Shown one piece after another: positions 13,501-27,224 of a stretch of 64,000 nt of DNA. Position 1 is the stretch's first letter; each line of letters opens with the position of its first letter. Under the pieces are notes generated by a model. The model had not been told where the DNA came from and searched no databases. It saw only the letters and a program-made list of their open reading frames with translations. Made by a program: the position numbers and the translations under genes. Origin of the DNA: Stenopsyche tienmushanensis (taxonomy: Eukaryota > Arthropoda > Insecta > Trichoptera > Stenopsychidae); the NCBI GenBank assembly GCA_008973525.1, contig WACJ01000528.1, positions 682,001 through 746,000 on the forward strand. The letters are read 5' to 3'.

Positions 13501-15267
13501 TAAAATATGTTGAAAAACATAGCAGAAGGTTTTAAATTGTGGTGCGCGTACCAGCGTGACTAATAATATTTTATAATTTATAGGATATAATGATTAAATA
13601 CATACATGTCTTTAAGTAATGTATAATGCCTAAAGTCTTTTGTGGAAATCTTTTTCCCTTAATTAAATATATAATGTTAAATGGATAATATTTTGCAAAA
13701 TTTATGTTAGATCTTTTGAGGCCTCGACCCAATTACATGATTTTCTAGGTTTACAGCAAATAAAGGATTTATTAATTATACATCTTAGAGAGACTCGTAA
13801 TTATTATGATATGAAACAATCCGTTTTATTACTCTATTGCTTTTAACTATTGAGCATTTGCAAAATATAACTGAATAGACATTTCGAAGAGGATTTCGAC
13901 AATGTTTATTAGGCTACGTTCTAAAATAAGTATGCAAATTAAATCCACAAATATTTTACATGTACAATAAACCTATTTAATTTAAAGTATGCTTTTTCGT
14001 GTGACTAAATTGTGCAATTTTATATCATTTAGAACAGGGTGTGTGTACAACGACTCTTTGAATGAATTTTGCTGAAGATGTTTTCTAATAAAAGACTGCT
14101 TTAGGTGCGAAAGCTAGCATCATCAACTTATTTATGTGTCCAAAATTTTATGGGAATTGCTAAAATACTTACTACAAAACACATAAGTTGCATAGATGCT
14201 TCCTAAGTCAATTTAAATAACGCAAAACCATAAAATGTGAATATCGGACGGTACCTGTAAATAAGTTCGTAAACTATTGAATAATAAAGTTTATAATTTC
14301 GCCATCTTTTATTAATAGCCTTCTCGTTTTACAACCAATTAGAGCTGCGAGAACGGCTGTGGCAAACGTGCCATTTCAGATTGTAAACCAACATTTAATG
14401 TGCAAAACGAAAACACAAAGCAATTCGAAGGAAATGTGAAGAACCTGCAGCGAAATTACATTTCGCAGCATTTAGTATTGAAAAAATGTCTTTCTCTAAA
14501 TTTAAGTTTTAATCAGTATTGCGTTCACATTATTAAAAATGCATCGTTCATGCATAATATTTACGATTTAGCAATTTGTTAAAAAACAAATCATATTCGA
14601 TAATAAATCCACTAATCACTTAAAAATCGAGTGGCTAACAGAAAGCTAAGACATACTTAGGTCACAAATTTAATTCATCGAAATTAATTCTATGGTTCTA
14701 ACCACATCGAAAATGTTGAAGATCTTCAACAGGAGTGGAAGCTTCTTCAAAAGATATAAAATATTATAATTTTCTAATATTGAACAATATTTTTAAATTA
14801 GAATATTGCTATTACAAGAAACAGTGATATTTTATATTGATAATAAGGAGTTCATTCACATTTATTCAAGAAAAAAGTAAAATGATCGATGTAGAAGATA
14901 CTAAATGATCACACAATTCACCCAAAACTAGAAAAGTATTCGAAAGAGTATGTAATATTTTTTAAATCTGCCATAGGAAGATAAAATATCTATTTAAACT
15001 TCGATAAATGTAATAAATCTGTGCCTCGTTTTACGGCCTAGGCATATTTCGGAAAAAGTTGGCCGTAAACCGAATCAATAACAGTACTGTATAAAGGGTG
15101 GCCGTATAGCGAGCTTTAGGTGTATGGACTTATGGATTAGTTTATGGGTATTATACTAGATAGCCGTTTATTAAATAATTCTTATTAAAAAAATCTTATC
15201 GTAACTTTACTTTGAACGAAAGATAATGGAACAACATCACATAAAATTCCTCTAACCTTATAAAAAT

Positions 15268-15278
15268 GGGGGGGGGGG
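15268..15278. repeat. homopolymer G run
   Basis: Eleven G in AT-rich DNA. Similar C runs are at 23918..23931 and 30396..30405. Lengths may be affected by sequencing. Confidence 0.7.
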
Positions 15279-18200
15279 CATAGAGATCATCTGCGTTCGA
15301 TAACGAATATGGCACCCCAAGAAGAACTATGAAGTAATCTGTTTTTCTGCATTGTTTAAGGGTAAATTTAATTTTGTATAAAATCGCAACTCAATTATCT
15401 TGGTAATGTGGCTGGCAACGACCACATTTTTAAAAACATAATTACACCATGAAAATCCATGTCAAAATGATCGGCAATTATCTTTCCATAATAGGGATCG
15501 CTAAAGCCACATCAAAAAAATCATGTTTTCAAAACAAAAATGGTGTTTTGTTAAATGTCCATAAGTAGTTTGAATTATTCTATCCATCGATCGGTTATTC
15601 CATGCCTTGTTTTCCATTATTCAATATCCAATTTCATAGACTGTTTATATTTGGTAACCATTATCGCATTTGCACCCTACAATATTAAAATATCAATAAA
15701 TCGAGGGTTGATATTCGACCAGCTTCATAGGAGGCATCGTGTCAAACCATTACAGTGTTGCAATTCTCCCTTGTCAAAAAAAGCTACAATGTTTCCCCAT
15801 TATCGAAAATATTGATTGTCACGGTTCGGTCTATTTATAATGTCGACATATCGGGGCTACATATTTAAGACCTATAAATATATGACATTGGCCGAGAAAA
15901 ACGGCAGATTGAAGAATATATACTGTTGGCATTAAATTCGATTGCAAAGATGATATTTTTAATAAGGGATGATACAGCTTTTTCTCAGAAATCAACCATG
16001 GTACCGTATGAAATATCACCATAACGAATAAATTATATGAAAATCGCTTTTATGCTCAAATGAGCATCACAACCGCCATAGACATTATATTTAAAGGGGC
16101 TATCCACCCTCGAGTATTAAATCCATTTTTAGCTTTTTATGAGCGATCAAGACTTTAAAATTTAATCGAGAGGAATCCCTATAACATAAGAGAAAATATG
16201 ATGATGATGTTTATAAAAATTGCATTTGTAAAAGAATACTTCAACAAGAAAAATACTAGTTATATCTCATATGATATGGTTTCTATTGACGCAGTTTTTT
16301 TTTAACGTGATGCAAATTATTAGCTAAAATATCCTAAATTTAATGTTGTTCTGTTCTCTCCTGCAATTTAAATTTATCAATGAATTAAATGAATACATAG
16401 CCATCAGACATCCGTTCAAGAAATTACGACACAAATAGAATTTCTATACGACATTCACGTAATTAGAAATGGCAATAAAATTTGAGGATACTGACATTCT
16501 CTCTTGAATTTATTGAACGCGTTGACCTCTTGTACTAGTTTAACAGCATGCAATATTCAATTGATTGATGCAAGATGCTATTCTAGTAGTAGACAATAAC
16601 TGCTTATAATTTCAAGGTGCGATGTATGAAAGAATCTTCCTGCTTCTTGTTCAGCCTTCATCTTAGATTTTGCTTATATATTTCTCACTATTTTTGCAAC
16701 AAGAAATAGTTATTCAAATGTCATTCTCTGTCCACATGTGTATATTTTCGAGCCTGGATATTTTCATTAAACCAACAAACTTGAAATATTTCACTTATTT
16801 TTATTTCCATTCACGTATTTTTATTATGAGATAAGGTTATTTGAATTTACAAGATCGATAGAAGAGGATTTATGTATATGTTGCCATACTACTATATAAT
16901 ATACAGCTTTGGCGAATTTAATTAATGTAAAAAATCAGAGTGAACCTGATTCGAGATTTATGATTTTTCCTGATTTATATCTGGAAACTGTCATAGAAAT
17001 GAATATTACTATGATATCAGCACCATGAATATTTTTAGTTATTTTACTATAGATTTTGAATACTTTTCCCCTAATGAAAATATGTCGGTCCATGTACAAA
17101 ACAGCCTATATAATAGTTTTATCTTTCTATTCTTCATTATAAAACTATTATGTCTTATGGGAAGAAAGGGTTTTTCAAGGTCTATAAATCAGATTTAAAC
17201 AAGTTTGCAAATTCATATAGTGCTACTCATAAGCGTGCTTTTCGTATACTATCTCATAATCCAAATGATTGGTACCTATGACGCGAAATTAGCCCTTGTT
17301 GTTGATGAATTTGTGATATTCAAAACGATCAGAGCATTCCAATTTATTTAATAAAAAAATATATAATCATTCAGAAGCCTTCATAACTTCGCATAAACTT
17401 AATTATCAGCGTTTTTAACGTACACAGCAAACGGGGCTATATAGAAAAGGGGGTCATAAATTTGATGTCAAGTTATCCATCCACATTCGCTCGGATGGCT
17501 TTTACGACGGCGCTTGTGACCCAGGCATAGTTTTATATCCATTGTATGCGCTATATTATTTTCTTCATTGCCACGAATATTCCAACCTATAAAACTAGAA
17601 AATGCATAAAGGAGACTGAGACCCTATTCTGCAAAGCCTTTATATTCATGCATCTCCTGTGCATTTGCCTCAACACATGCTCGATACGAAGGCGTTCATG
17701 GGTGAACAACACGACCGAATAGAGAATTTGAAAATATATGACCCGTCATATTCACGGATGTTGAATGATACAATCGTATATTGATCCGAGTGTAAAAAAA
17801 CGTCTATATGCATAAAATATTTCAGCAAGAAATGAGCATCGAATCCTGAAATTCGCAACTAAACTGAGCCTGCCGACGACACACAGTATTTCTCGATGTC
17901 GAAAATAAACTGTCTCGTGGGTAATTATGAGCGAATATAGATCCTATAAGACAGAACGTCTCAAATAGCTGAAGATCCATAGATATTTCATGCATATTAT
18001 TTTGGAACTCATACTTCACGAGCGTGTTTGAAAATTGCTAAGTGAAATATCGAGATAAAAGTCTACTGCTTAAGATTTAATTGCATGGAAATATATGCGA
18101 TACACTAGAATTAGTATTTAGTTTCAAAATATTGCAAAAATGAAAAAGAATTAGCTTTGTAAGACTAATTACACAAATAATGTCACAGCTTCCCGTACTG

Positions 18201-19689
18201 TATGTTTTTGATACTTCATTATTTTTTAAGTAGCATAAATCGGCTATGCATAATATATAGGCTGTAGTGGCTAAAGAATATTTATAAATTCAGCCACCCC
18301 TTCAAAAATTGGTCGTTCTTAGTGATTATATCCTTATGTTGTATTCAAATAAGGTCAATAGCTTATTTGCATTTTTTATGAAAAAATCTATCTGGTCATA
18401 CAACATTAGATGTTGACCTTTATATAAAGGCGAATGGCAAAACGCAAGAATGCTAGAATGCTAAATTTATCGAAGAGTAAGAATGCACTGGACATGGGAT
18501 AGACATGCTGTAATAGGATTTATATATAACAGACATAACTAAAATTAGTTAAAGCGTAAATAATAAATTTCGGGAAGGACAGGAATGAAATAGATTATAG
18601 ACAACATCTGAACATATAACCTTAACACCGTTATTTTAACATGTAGAATTCTGCAAATTGCGTTTATAACAATGCTGAGTGAATTTCGAACATGAATAAT
18701 TTTATTAACCTGAACAGATTGCTTGCCAAAATCTAAATCTGCTTATGAAGCAGATTTGATGTAAATAAAGTAGGCGTTTTCACAACACACGGCAATGTAG
18801 TTTGATATTTACGTTATGTATTTTAGACAATTAGCCCACGGTGGGATCTACTGATCCAAATCGAAAGATATCTAAAAGTTAAATAACACAATAATGGACA
18901 TAAGCCGGTCAGTAATGAAACTGATAATTGATACTGAACTTATTTGATGCGATTTCCTGCATATTTCTGTATAATTCATGTTCAATTACAACACGATTTA
19001 ATATTGTGTGTGTATGAACAATAGTTTACATCTTTAGCGTTAATCTTTAGTGCGTTTTAATAGTGTAAAATTTAATCAATGGTCTCTGGCATTGCAGTGT
19101 CGGTTGTATTGCATTCACCGCTCGTTTAAAACCGGATCCGCAACTCGAAAGCAATGCGAACAAGTCATCTTATTATTTCATAAGCAGAAAGATAAAAAAT
19201 ATTTATTCAGACGTATCGGGAAAAATTGACATAAATTGAGCCAAGGAAATGTGGAAATTCAATACGCAAATTGTCAATTAAAATTTAATTTGCATTGAAT
19301 GATAACCATTACATGCTATGAATAATATTCAAATTATTTAAATGCGAAAATAATTAATAATGGACCCTCGTCATTTTTCTTCATTATTCGATTCGCGACG
19401 GATGTTGCGAATTTTACATAAGAAAATATATATAAAAACGATAAAGCTATGAACATTATTCAGAGCACCTTGTCAGTTGATACTATAGACCTAATGATAG
19501 GTGGATATCATCAGCATTCCAGGTGGACATCATCTTGGATATCATTGACATAACCAACTTTGTTGCTTTATGATACAGGTTATTATTAATTGTTAACCAA
19601 TCATCATCATTGATTAATCTCATAAAAAATCAATTCATATTATAAATACTATAAAGATTTTGAATCTTGATACGTCGTTATTAGTAAAT

Positions 19690-20262
19690 CTAATCCCGGG
19701 ATCCTGGACAGTTTTAGGTGCGCATGAATCCCGAGATTAGTAAACGTAATCCCGGAAAATTCGGGATTAAAATTTTCATCTAACAGAAATCGTACACCTC
19801 ACCAGCACGTAGAAGGCTACTAAATCGCGACATTCTAGCCGAAATCTGGACACTTGGAAACAATGGCTACTACTAATTGACGAGTTAAGGCGACGCCTAG
19901 GGGCAGTAACTGTCTAATCTATGTATACATATATAGTGTACATATATGTTTTTCAAATTGTTAAAATAACTTTTCCCTACCGGTGATGTATTTACTACAC
20001 ATCGACTCTAATAATGGGAATATCGATATGAAATATAATAGATACGGGATTCAAAATTCATATATTCCTTCGTAATATAATTACGAATCACATAAAAGTA
20101 TTATAGTATATAAGTATTCATCTGCAGCGACGGAAACAAATAAATTGGCGGGAAATCTGGAATTTTGCGAATTTTAGTCCGTGTCTCAGCAGAAAGGAGT
20201 TTTATCAGTCACATTGATAGTGTCACGCGGTCATCAACTCGAACTAGCATTTAAATATATGA
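19690..20262 (+). mobile_element. hAT-like family copy 1 (AATCCCGGGATT terminus)
   Basis: This copy begins with CTAATCCCGGGATCCTGGAC and carries several subterminal copies of the palindrome AATCCCG(A/G)GATT. It then follows the same sequence as the copies at 38.6, 51.5 and 59.0 kb, with shared landmarks GGCGACGCCTAGGGGCAG, CCGGTGATGTATTTACTAC and CATCTGCAGCGACGGAA. It is oriented opposite to copies 2 and 3. It breaks off after the segment equivalent to the hATC-coding region GHQLELAFKY. Confidence 0.8.
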
Positions 20263-21689
20263 TTAAAAATATTTTTATGCAAATAGGGCGGGGGTTGAAA
20301 AAGTTATTCGGGCGTAATAAAAGAAGGTCGCGACTCTATAAACGTTGAAAAATCGTACCTAAAAAATAATTATCTATGTAGCTATAATTGATTAGCCAAT
20401 TCGTTGTGGTCGTCGAAGATTGGAAAATCCACTTTCTACACACACAACGCACAGACACATCCAAACATTGTGATTTATTAAATCACATAAATAATACTTT
20501 TATATGACATCATTTCAATAAATGTTTATTGCATTTAGATAATGGCAGAATTTAATGATAAATTATTATAAATATACTGCATACGCTCTTCGTCTTAATG
20601 AAATTATAATATTGCTAAAAATTGATCAAAAACAAATTTGTCTCATGAAAATATTGTGGAGATATTCTATATACATATGTTTACTTCCTTCGTCTGCAAC
20701 ACTGTGTAAAAGTCCATTAATATTATAAAAATCAAACTTGTTTCGTATGACGTCGAAAGAATTTGATCGCCAAGGCTTCAAAAACGTGTTTCATCTTAAT
20801 CCTTACCATGATGTATCGCTAACCAATGGTTATAAAAGCAACATCCCCAACATGCACATAAGATTTAATGTGTATACTTATGATTGATTAAGCGTTATGC
20901 AACAATAACGACAGCTTAATTTGAAAAGATTCCATAAATATATTTCAATTGATAAAAAAAAATGTCAATTTAAAATGTAAATAGACTTTCCATTAAATGC
21001 AATTAGCAAACCTGTGCTTTTCCTTATAGAAAAATTAAAATCGATCAAGTTTCACATACTTCATTTGTCGGCATAATTAATGTGCATGCCTTTACTATTT
21101 TATAAACTACCATTACATCTACAAAAATTTCTTCGGCTTGCATGTGTTAATATGACGCAAGAAGTCCGAAATAGATTGAATTGTCGAGAGCCTATTGGAT
21201 AATCTCAGAACGAAGCAATTAAACATTGCCAATAGTAATTAAGTCAACTAGCATAGACAGTTGGATAAGCAAGCTACCACACAAGAAAAAATATTAAAAA
21301 TCGATAAATCCTCCGAATTTCAACCATAAAATGTAGAAAAATGAGCTTTAAATAAATACAAGCAATCCTCGTATAACGCGACATTCTTACGACACGGTTA
21401 ACTTTAACTCCAGGAAATGATTGTACTGAATTTTAACTGTAACTGTAAGCTTAATACAACTTGCTAAGACTATAGAATGGTTAGACTTTAACAATATGAA
21501 TGTCTATATAATACTGGCGAACTCATGAACCTAATTTGGTAAGAATGACATTCAAGATAATTCAGAGTAACTGAAGTTATATTTTTGATTATCTATAGAT
21601 TAAAATTTATAAAGATAGAGATCTTCCAAATACTGCTAAAGCCTTCGAAAATAAGAATATTTCATCGAAAAGGAAACGCCATTCCTTAG

Positions 21690-22441
21690 CCTGTATGGCA
21701 GGATGATCGCGTATTTGCGAGCGAATTCTAGTGATTCAGAAAGAGCACTCTTGTACGCTGCGCTCAGAGAGAGACAGAGACAGATAACTTTCTGCGTACA
21801 TCGCACGATTGTATAGATCGTTAACCCAAATTCATCGACTAATAATGATGTTTGAATGATATAATTAATCGATTTCAAGTGTATTTTTTATGTTTACTTG
21901 AATAAATGACCGAATTTATGCTATCGACAGAGTCACCGCAAAGCGAATCCAGCGACTCGTTGTTACGTATTTCTATAACGACTTGCAAATGTTAACTTCA
22001 CGATCGTCTTTCTATGTCTTCCAGATGACAATTGTCTAAATATCTTTCAAGATCGACCTCGACACTTGCATTTCTACCCTTATCTGTTCGCACTTGCTTA
22101 TCTTCACTTTATTTTTGTTAATTTAACTAATGACAGAGTCAAGCTTATCAATCTAAGAAAAAACAATACCCGAAAGAAGATGCGCTATATGTCATTCGTG
22201 TTTATTTCGTGAGTTATAATATCTCGTCGCTATACCTTCTGTTTATGCTCCCACTATCGAATTTGGGTCCCGTGAGAAACAACACCGATTCACGTTAGGC
22301 GACAAGAGTGTTAAATATAAGCTTTATACGCGCCAATGCGGTCCTGACAGATAAATGGATTTGTGTGGATGATAAGTGGCGGATAAGAAAATATAGCATC
22401 TAAGACTATGAAGATTTAAAATTAGCTCTATACTCAAAGGG
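21690..22441 (+). mobile_element. piggyBac-like non-autonomous element copy 1, 752 bp
   Basis: The left end is CCTGTATGGCAGGATGATCG preceded by TTAG (a degenerate TTAA). The right end is ACTCAAAGGG followed by TTAA. Body landmarks shared with three other copies are GTATTTGCGAGCGAATTC, AGAGACAGAGACAG, GAGTGTTAAATATAAGC and ATATAGCATCTAAGACTATG. Its length equals that of the copy at 49.3 kb. No transposase frame is present. TTAA targeting plus a CCYT end points to the piggyBac superfamily. Confidence 0.8.
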
Positions 22442-23699
22442 TTAATGGTGATCAGCAATGACCTAACGACCGTGTTATACGCTGATTACTTGTATTTAAT
22501 ATCAGATAATTTGTCTTATTTTCTATTGTATGACAAGGATTCAATGAACAGTAAAGATCCTTGCAATAATACTCAATAACAATCGTATATCCTTTACATA
22601 TATTTGTATAGCATATGTTCTTAAAATTAATGGTTCAAAACCACAGCACAAATAAAGAAGAAAGATATCACATTATTTTAAATTCAAAGTACAATATGTA
22701 CATATTTTATAAACTCACAATAGCAGAATTTAATCCGTTTCTGTCTTCAAGCAAGACTAAAATGTAACGAGGAATGCTCCCAAATGTAGATTATAAAAAT
22801 GTATTTCATTATGAGACATCAACATTAGGTACAAGAAACAAGTAGGGTTTGTTGATCATGTTAATTGAATAACTAGTTTGAATTGAAGATATAATTCAAA
22901 ACACACCTTAAAATATCTAAGACAGGTTAACTTTAAACAAATTTGCAATAAATACATCCTGATAAATGCAAATAATTTTGGATTATGTCCAGACAATTTA
23001 ATCTCTTAAGCCGTTTGAGTAGTTTTCAACTTTATATCATGGGATAAAATTAGCACTAAGCTTTGATTCGCCAAGAGCACAATAAATGCCAGTGCAGGAT
23101 TTGCGATATTCATATTATAAAATAATAATATCCATTCAATTTAGATTTTTAATTGTAATATAGCCTCGATAAAATTATCATTGAAGGAATGTCGTCCATT
23201 ATTAGAGTTTACGCCAAGGCTTTAAGAGGACACAAATAGCAATTTCGAACATACACAAGTTCGGTTTGCCCGAATTTTATTTACCAGCTGCCAGATATAA
23301 TTACATGTCATAAAAGCTGTAAAGAATTAAGTTCGATGGCGACATCCTTGAGGTGTTTATCTTCGGTGTTGATCGATCGAAAAGGGACGATAATCATAAT
23401 GATTATGATAATGTCGACACAGCCGCCCCTGTCTCCGAGCAAATGTTATCCAAGTGATAAAGTACATTGATGTTCGAATGAAACATGATTTTGACAGGAT
23501 GGTATTAAAAGCATCTCGTGGCATCGAAGGCTATTATTTATATCGGTTGCCATGCGTTTGAGATGAAAATAAAGGCTTTCCGGTGGTCTCTTTCGATATG
23601 CTAATCGCAGATCAATTTTACAACTGGATTCGATATAAAATTATTTATACACATGGTTGATAGATGCGTTCCACGGTCGCATAAAAAGATTTGAACTAC

Positions 23700-24440
23700 A
23701 TAGAAAATTGAGGGATAGGTTCCATTATTTTTAAAAATCGCATAACTTCAAATCAATGCGATGGAATGTACCAAAAATCACATAAAAATGTACTAGCTTC
23801 TTGTATAATCTTTACAGTAAAGGAGAGCAGGATTTTTTTCTACTTAAATGTCGTCTTCTGTTTCTTCGCTGTCATACAACATCAAACCAATAATATCATC
23901 GTCGTTCAAGGGAGTATCCCCCCCCCCCCCCAAGGGAGCAATTCATCGACATCATTTTGAGAAAAAGTATCAAAGCCTTCTCCACCGAGTTGATTTGCCA
24001 AAATAACTGATTTCAACTGGCAATGTTGAAGTTTTTATTATAATATATAGTCATCTGTAACGAATGTGGGTTAAACTTCTTTCCAACAAAAATTATAGTG
24101 TGTGGATTTATCTGAGATATTGCACGTGAAACATTATTTATGCAGGCCAAAATTGAAAATATTTTCCAAACTTCAGGTATAGTCAATAACTCATTCCCAA
24201 GCTTATCCAGTATATGTTGATATGTGTTCTCAATATAACACTATTTTCACATTAGGATGTTCCGAATATGGATGACTTGAAAGGTTGTAACTTGCATTCG
24301 TGTTGATTTTAGATTTTTTTATGCGCATTCGCATAAAAAAAGCTTTGTCCTCTATTGAAAAATGATGGATAGGTTCCATCATTTTTGAAAATCGCATAAC
24401 TTCAAAATCGCATAAAAAAGATTCGCATAAAAACAGACCT
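23700..24440. repeat. degenerate CGCATAACTTC / CGCATAAAAA repeats
   Basis: GGATAGGTTCCAT(T/C)ATTTTT followed by AAATCGCATAACTTCAAAT occurs at about 23713 and 24367. CGCATAAAAA(A/G) recurs nearby and at about 59528..59550, with a weaker version at 58385..58440. These look like fragments of one ancient repeat. A 14-base C run lies at 23918..23931. Confidence 0.5.
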
Positions 24441-25108
24441 AAGTGTATTTGAAAAATGTGTAATTTTGAAATATCAGAAGATATTTCTCAATCTTCACTG
24501 ATGATCGATCATAAATGCTTTATATAGAATACTTTGCTGCCTATTTAACTCATGCTGACTTATTTATAATAGAAGCTATGAACATGTGTCAAATAAAAAT
24601 CATTTCCACATACTTTAGTGTGAGATTGAATCATCATTCTTCTCGCGCTCAAACGCTCCGTTGATTTACAAGATTCATTCACGAGATCATTTGTCAAATA
24701 CTTATTCAACTTTTATGATTTTATTGCCTCATAATTTTGAAATTGTACACATGAAAATTGTAATTAATTTCTGAGTATAGTGATAAATAAATCAATATTA
24801 ACGCTTATAATTGCCATGATATGATCAATAGATTATCGCATTGACATGTATGGCAGGATAATCGCATATATGCGAGCGAATTCCAGTGATACAGAAAGAA
24901 CATTTTTGCACGTTGAGCTCAGAGACAGAGACGCAATTCCGTATGTTTACGCTCCGACTATCGAATTTAGGCCCCGTGAGAAACACCACTGATTCAGGCT
25001 AGGCGACGAGAGTGTTAAATATAAGCTTTATACACGCTGCTGTGGTCCTGACAAATAAGTGGATTTGTACAAATAATGAGTGATGGATAGGCAAATATAG
25101 CATCTAAG

Positions 25109-26560
25109 TTCCTGAGTACGCCGAGGAGCTCGTCAGCGATTATCTCAGAAACCGACGTGTTCATCACGATGAAACCGACACAGAAAGGAAACTGGAGATG
25201 GGTGTTCCACAGGGGTCCGTCCTGGGACCCACCCTGTGGAATGTCCTGTACAATAGCCTACTAGAGGTCAAGATGCCAGTAGGAGCACAACTCATTGCCT
25301 TCGCAGACGACGTCGCGCTGCTGGTGACAGTCCAACATCCGTGGGACATGGAAGCGAAGGGCAACGAAGCCCTCGCTAGGATAAACGCGTGGATGCGTGA
25401 GAATCGCCTACAGCTAGCGGTGGAGAAAACGGAGGCAATGATATGCAGCAGGAGAAGGAGACCGAGGGTCAAAAAGCTTGTTGTGAACGGTCACGAGGTG
25501 GAATACAGCAAATCGCTGAGATACCTCGGGATCAGTGATGTAGTGCTAAATAAAAAAGTCTGGGAGCGCTGATTAATTATAATATTTCAGTACCCCCTCC
25601 TCTATCAGCAGTGATACAATTTTCGTACCAAGTTTCCAACCAAACGTTTTTCAATTTAACCAATTTAAGTTAAAATAAATTTTTAAAAATTACAATATAT
25701 ATTATGCAAAATTTCCAAATCGTTTAGAAAAAAGTGTGGGAGCGCCGACCCCACGCGCTCCCGCCCCACTACACCACTGCTCGGGATCCTCTTGGACAAC
25801 AAGCTGACCTTCAGAAGACACATAGAAGCAACTGCGCAGAAGGCGCAGAAGGTGGCCAGTGAGCTCGGACGGCTCATGCCCAATGTCGGAGGGCCAAAGC
25901 CGTGCAGAAGGAAAATCATAAATGAGGTTATCCATTCAATACTTCTGTACGGTGCCCCGATATGGTACGAATCACTCCGTCACGAGAGCTATAGGAAAAA
26001 ACTGGCTGGGGTCCAGCGACAGGGAGCGCTCCGAGTCACCACAGCATATAGAACAGTATCAGAAGATGCGGTGCTCGTGATTGCAGGAATCCCGCCGCTG
26101 GACCTCCTAGCAAAAAAGAGGGCCTTGGACTATGAAGATCCCAAAAACCGCAACAAACATGAACAGAAACTGAAGGAAGCCTGGCAACAGAGATGGGATC
26201 AGTCCACAAAAGGAAGATGGACCCACCGACTTATACCGATCGTAAGTCGGTGGAGGGCCAGAAAATACGGCGAAACGACCTACCGCTTAACTCAGGCGCT
26301 CACCGGACATGGATGTTTCGGAACGTACCTAAAGCGGATTGGCAAGGAAACATCTGCCAATTGCCACCACTGCCAAGCGGAGGTCGATGATGCAGAGCAC
26401 ACCATCATTAGCTGTGAGGCTTGGGCACCCCAGAGGAAATTGCTGAAACAAGCACTCGGGGTAGCCGAGCTCAACGCCAACAACATGATCCACAGCATGA
26501 TGGAGAGCAAGAAGAACTGGAACCTTTGGCGCGAATACGTGGAAGAGATTCTGAGCGCCA
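25109..26560 (+). pseudogene. 5'-truncated non-LTR retrotransposon reverse transcriptase (LOA/R1-like)
   Basis: The reading frame starts mid-protein (PEYAEELVSDYLRNRR) and contains the reverse transcriptase blocks MGVPQGSVLGPTLWN, then LIAFADDVALLV (the catalytic FADD), and KTEAMICSRR. After the inserted MITE it continues as LDNKLTFRRHIEATAQKAQK and runs to a C-terminal CCHC-like motif (CHHCQAEVDDAEHTIISC). It ends at a stop in the 3' flank near 26571. The 5' part (endonuclease, first RT blocks) is missing, and so are a 3' UTR and poly(A) tail. Its GC-rich, codon-like composition contrasts with the surroundings and suggests a fairly recent arrival. The family assignment (LOA versus R1) is uncertain. 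Confidence 0.85.
25533..25779. mobile_element. hAT-type MITE inserted in the reverse transcriptase, 247 bp
   Basis: Inverted ends CAGTGATGTAGTG (25533..25545) and CACTACACCACTG (25767..25779) match at 12 of 13 positions. A perfect 8-bp duplication, CTCGGGAT, flanks it at 25525..25532 and 25780..25787. The element plus one duplication is 255 nt. Without it the flanking RT frames read straight through YLGILLDNK. It introduces a stop codon soon after entry (KVWER then TGA). Confidence 0.92.
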
Positions 26561-27143
26561 CTAGACTATGAAGATTTTAAATTAGTTCACTAATCAAAGG
26601 GTTAACAAGAATACACAGTCAATATATTGAACATGGTCATCGATGGGTTAAATTATTAATATTTCATACGGGAAAAAATAATTACATACACTCATGATTT
26701 TATAATTTCAAGGCACATTGTAAATGCATAAATTCATATAAAATATTTACAAAGCACATTAAATAGAGGGACATGTGTTTATATGTAAATGACGACGTGA
26801 AAATTACACTACAATTGGCAAATCGTTAGCATACTTGACGAATCATATCAATCATTTCGAAAAAAAATCATTATAAACATGAATTCATTGATTTTTTTTA
26901 AAAAGATTTTAAATGCGAAGATGTTTAACTCAGACATTTACGTTGGATTGTTGAATTAATATATACAGCATCCATATGTTCATATTGTATGCATACGCTT
27001 ATCTTTCCATTGGATGGAATTTAAAAAAATCTGAGGTCATGATTGTGAGAATACACATTGCAAAAATATTCCAATGCGAATAAATATTAATTAAATCAAT
27101 TATAAGCTCTATGAAACCCATATTTTTATAAGATAAATGTTAA

Positions 27144-27224
27144 CCCGGTGGGAGTCGCGTCCACATCCTACGCCATCAGACTGGATACTCCACACCATTT
27201 ATGGAGAGTGGTACATCACCAGGT
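27144..27224. repeat. possible tiny TTAA-type MITE
   Basis: TTAA-CCCGGTGGGAGTCGCG at the left and CATCACCAGGT-TTAA at the right are weakly inverted. The interior has the palindrome ACTCCAC...ATGGAGAGTGG. It is short and uncertain. Confidence 0.3.

Larger units (their letters stand above)
24845..26601 (+). mobile_element. piggyBac-like element copy 2, split by a retrotransposon
   Basis: This copy has the same family landmarks as copy 1: left end CATGTATGGCAGGATAATCG and right end AATCAAAGGG plus TTAA at 26602..26605. A 1.45-kb non-LTR retroelement fragment interrupts it at the position CATCTAAG/ACTATGAAG, which is continuous in copy 1 at about 22397..22412. The left TTAA has decayed to TTGA. 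Confidence 0.8.

Noticed and set aside
25164..25472. Minus-strand frames opposite the reverse transcriptase (25164..25472, 26292..26561)
   Set aside because: They are antisense shadows of the retroelement coding strand.
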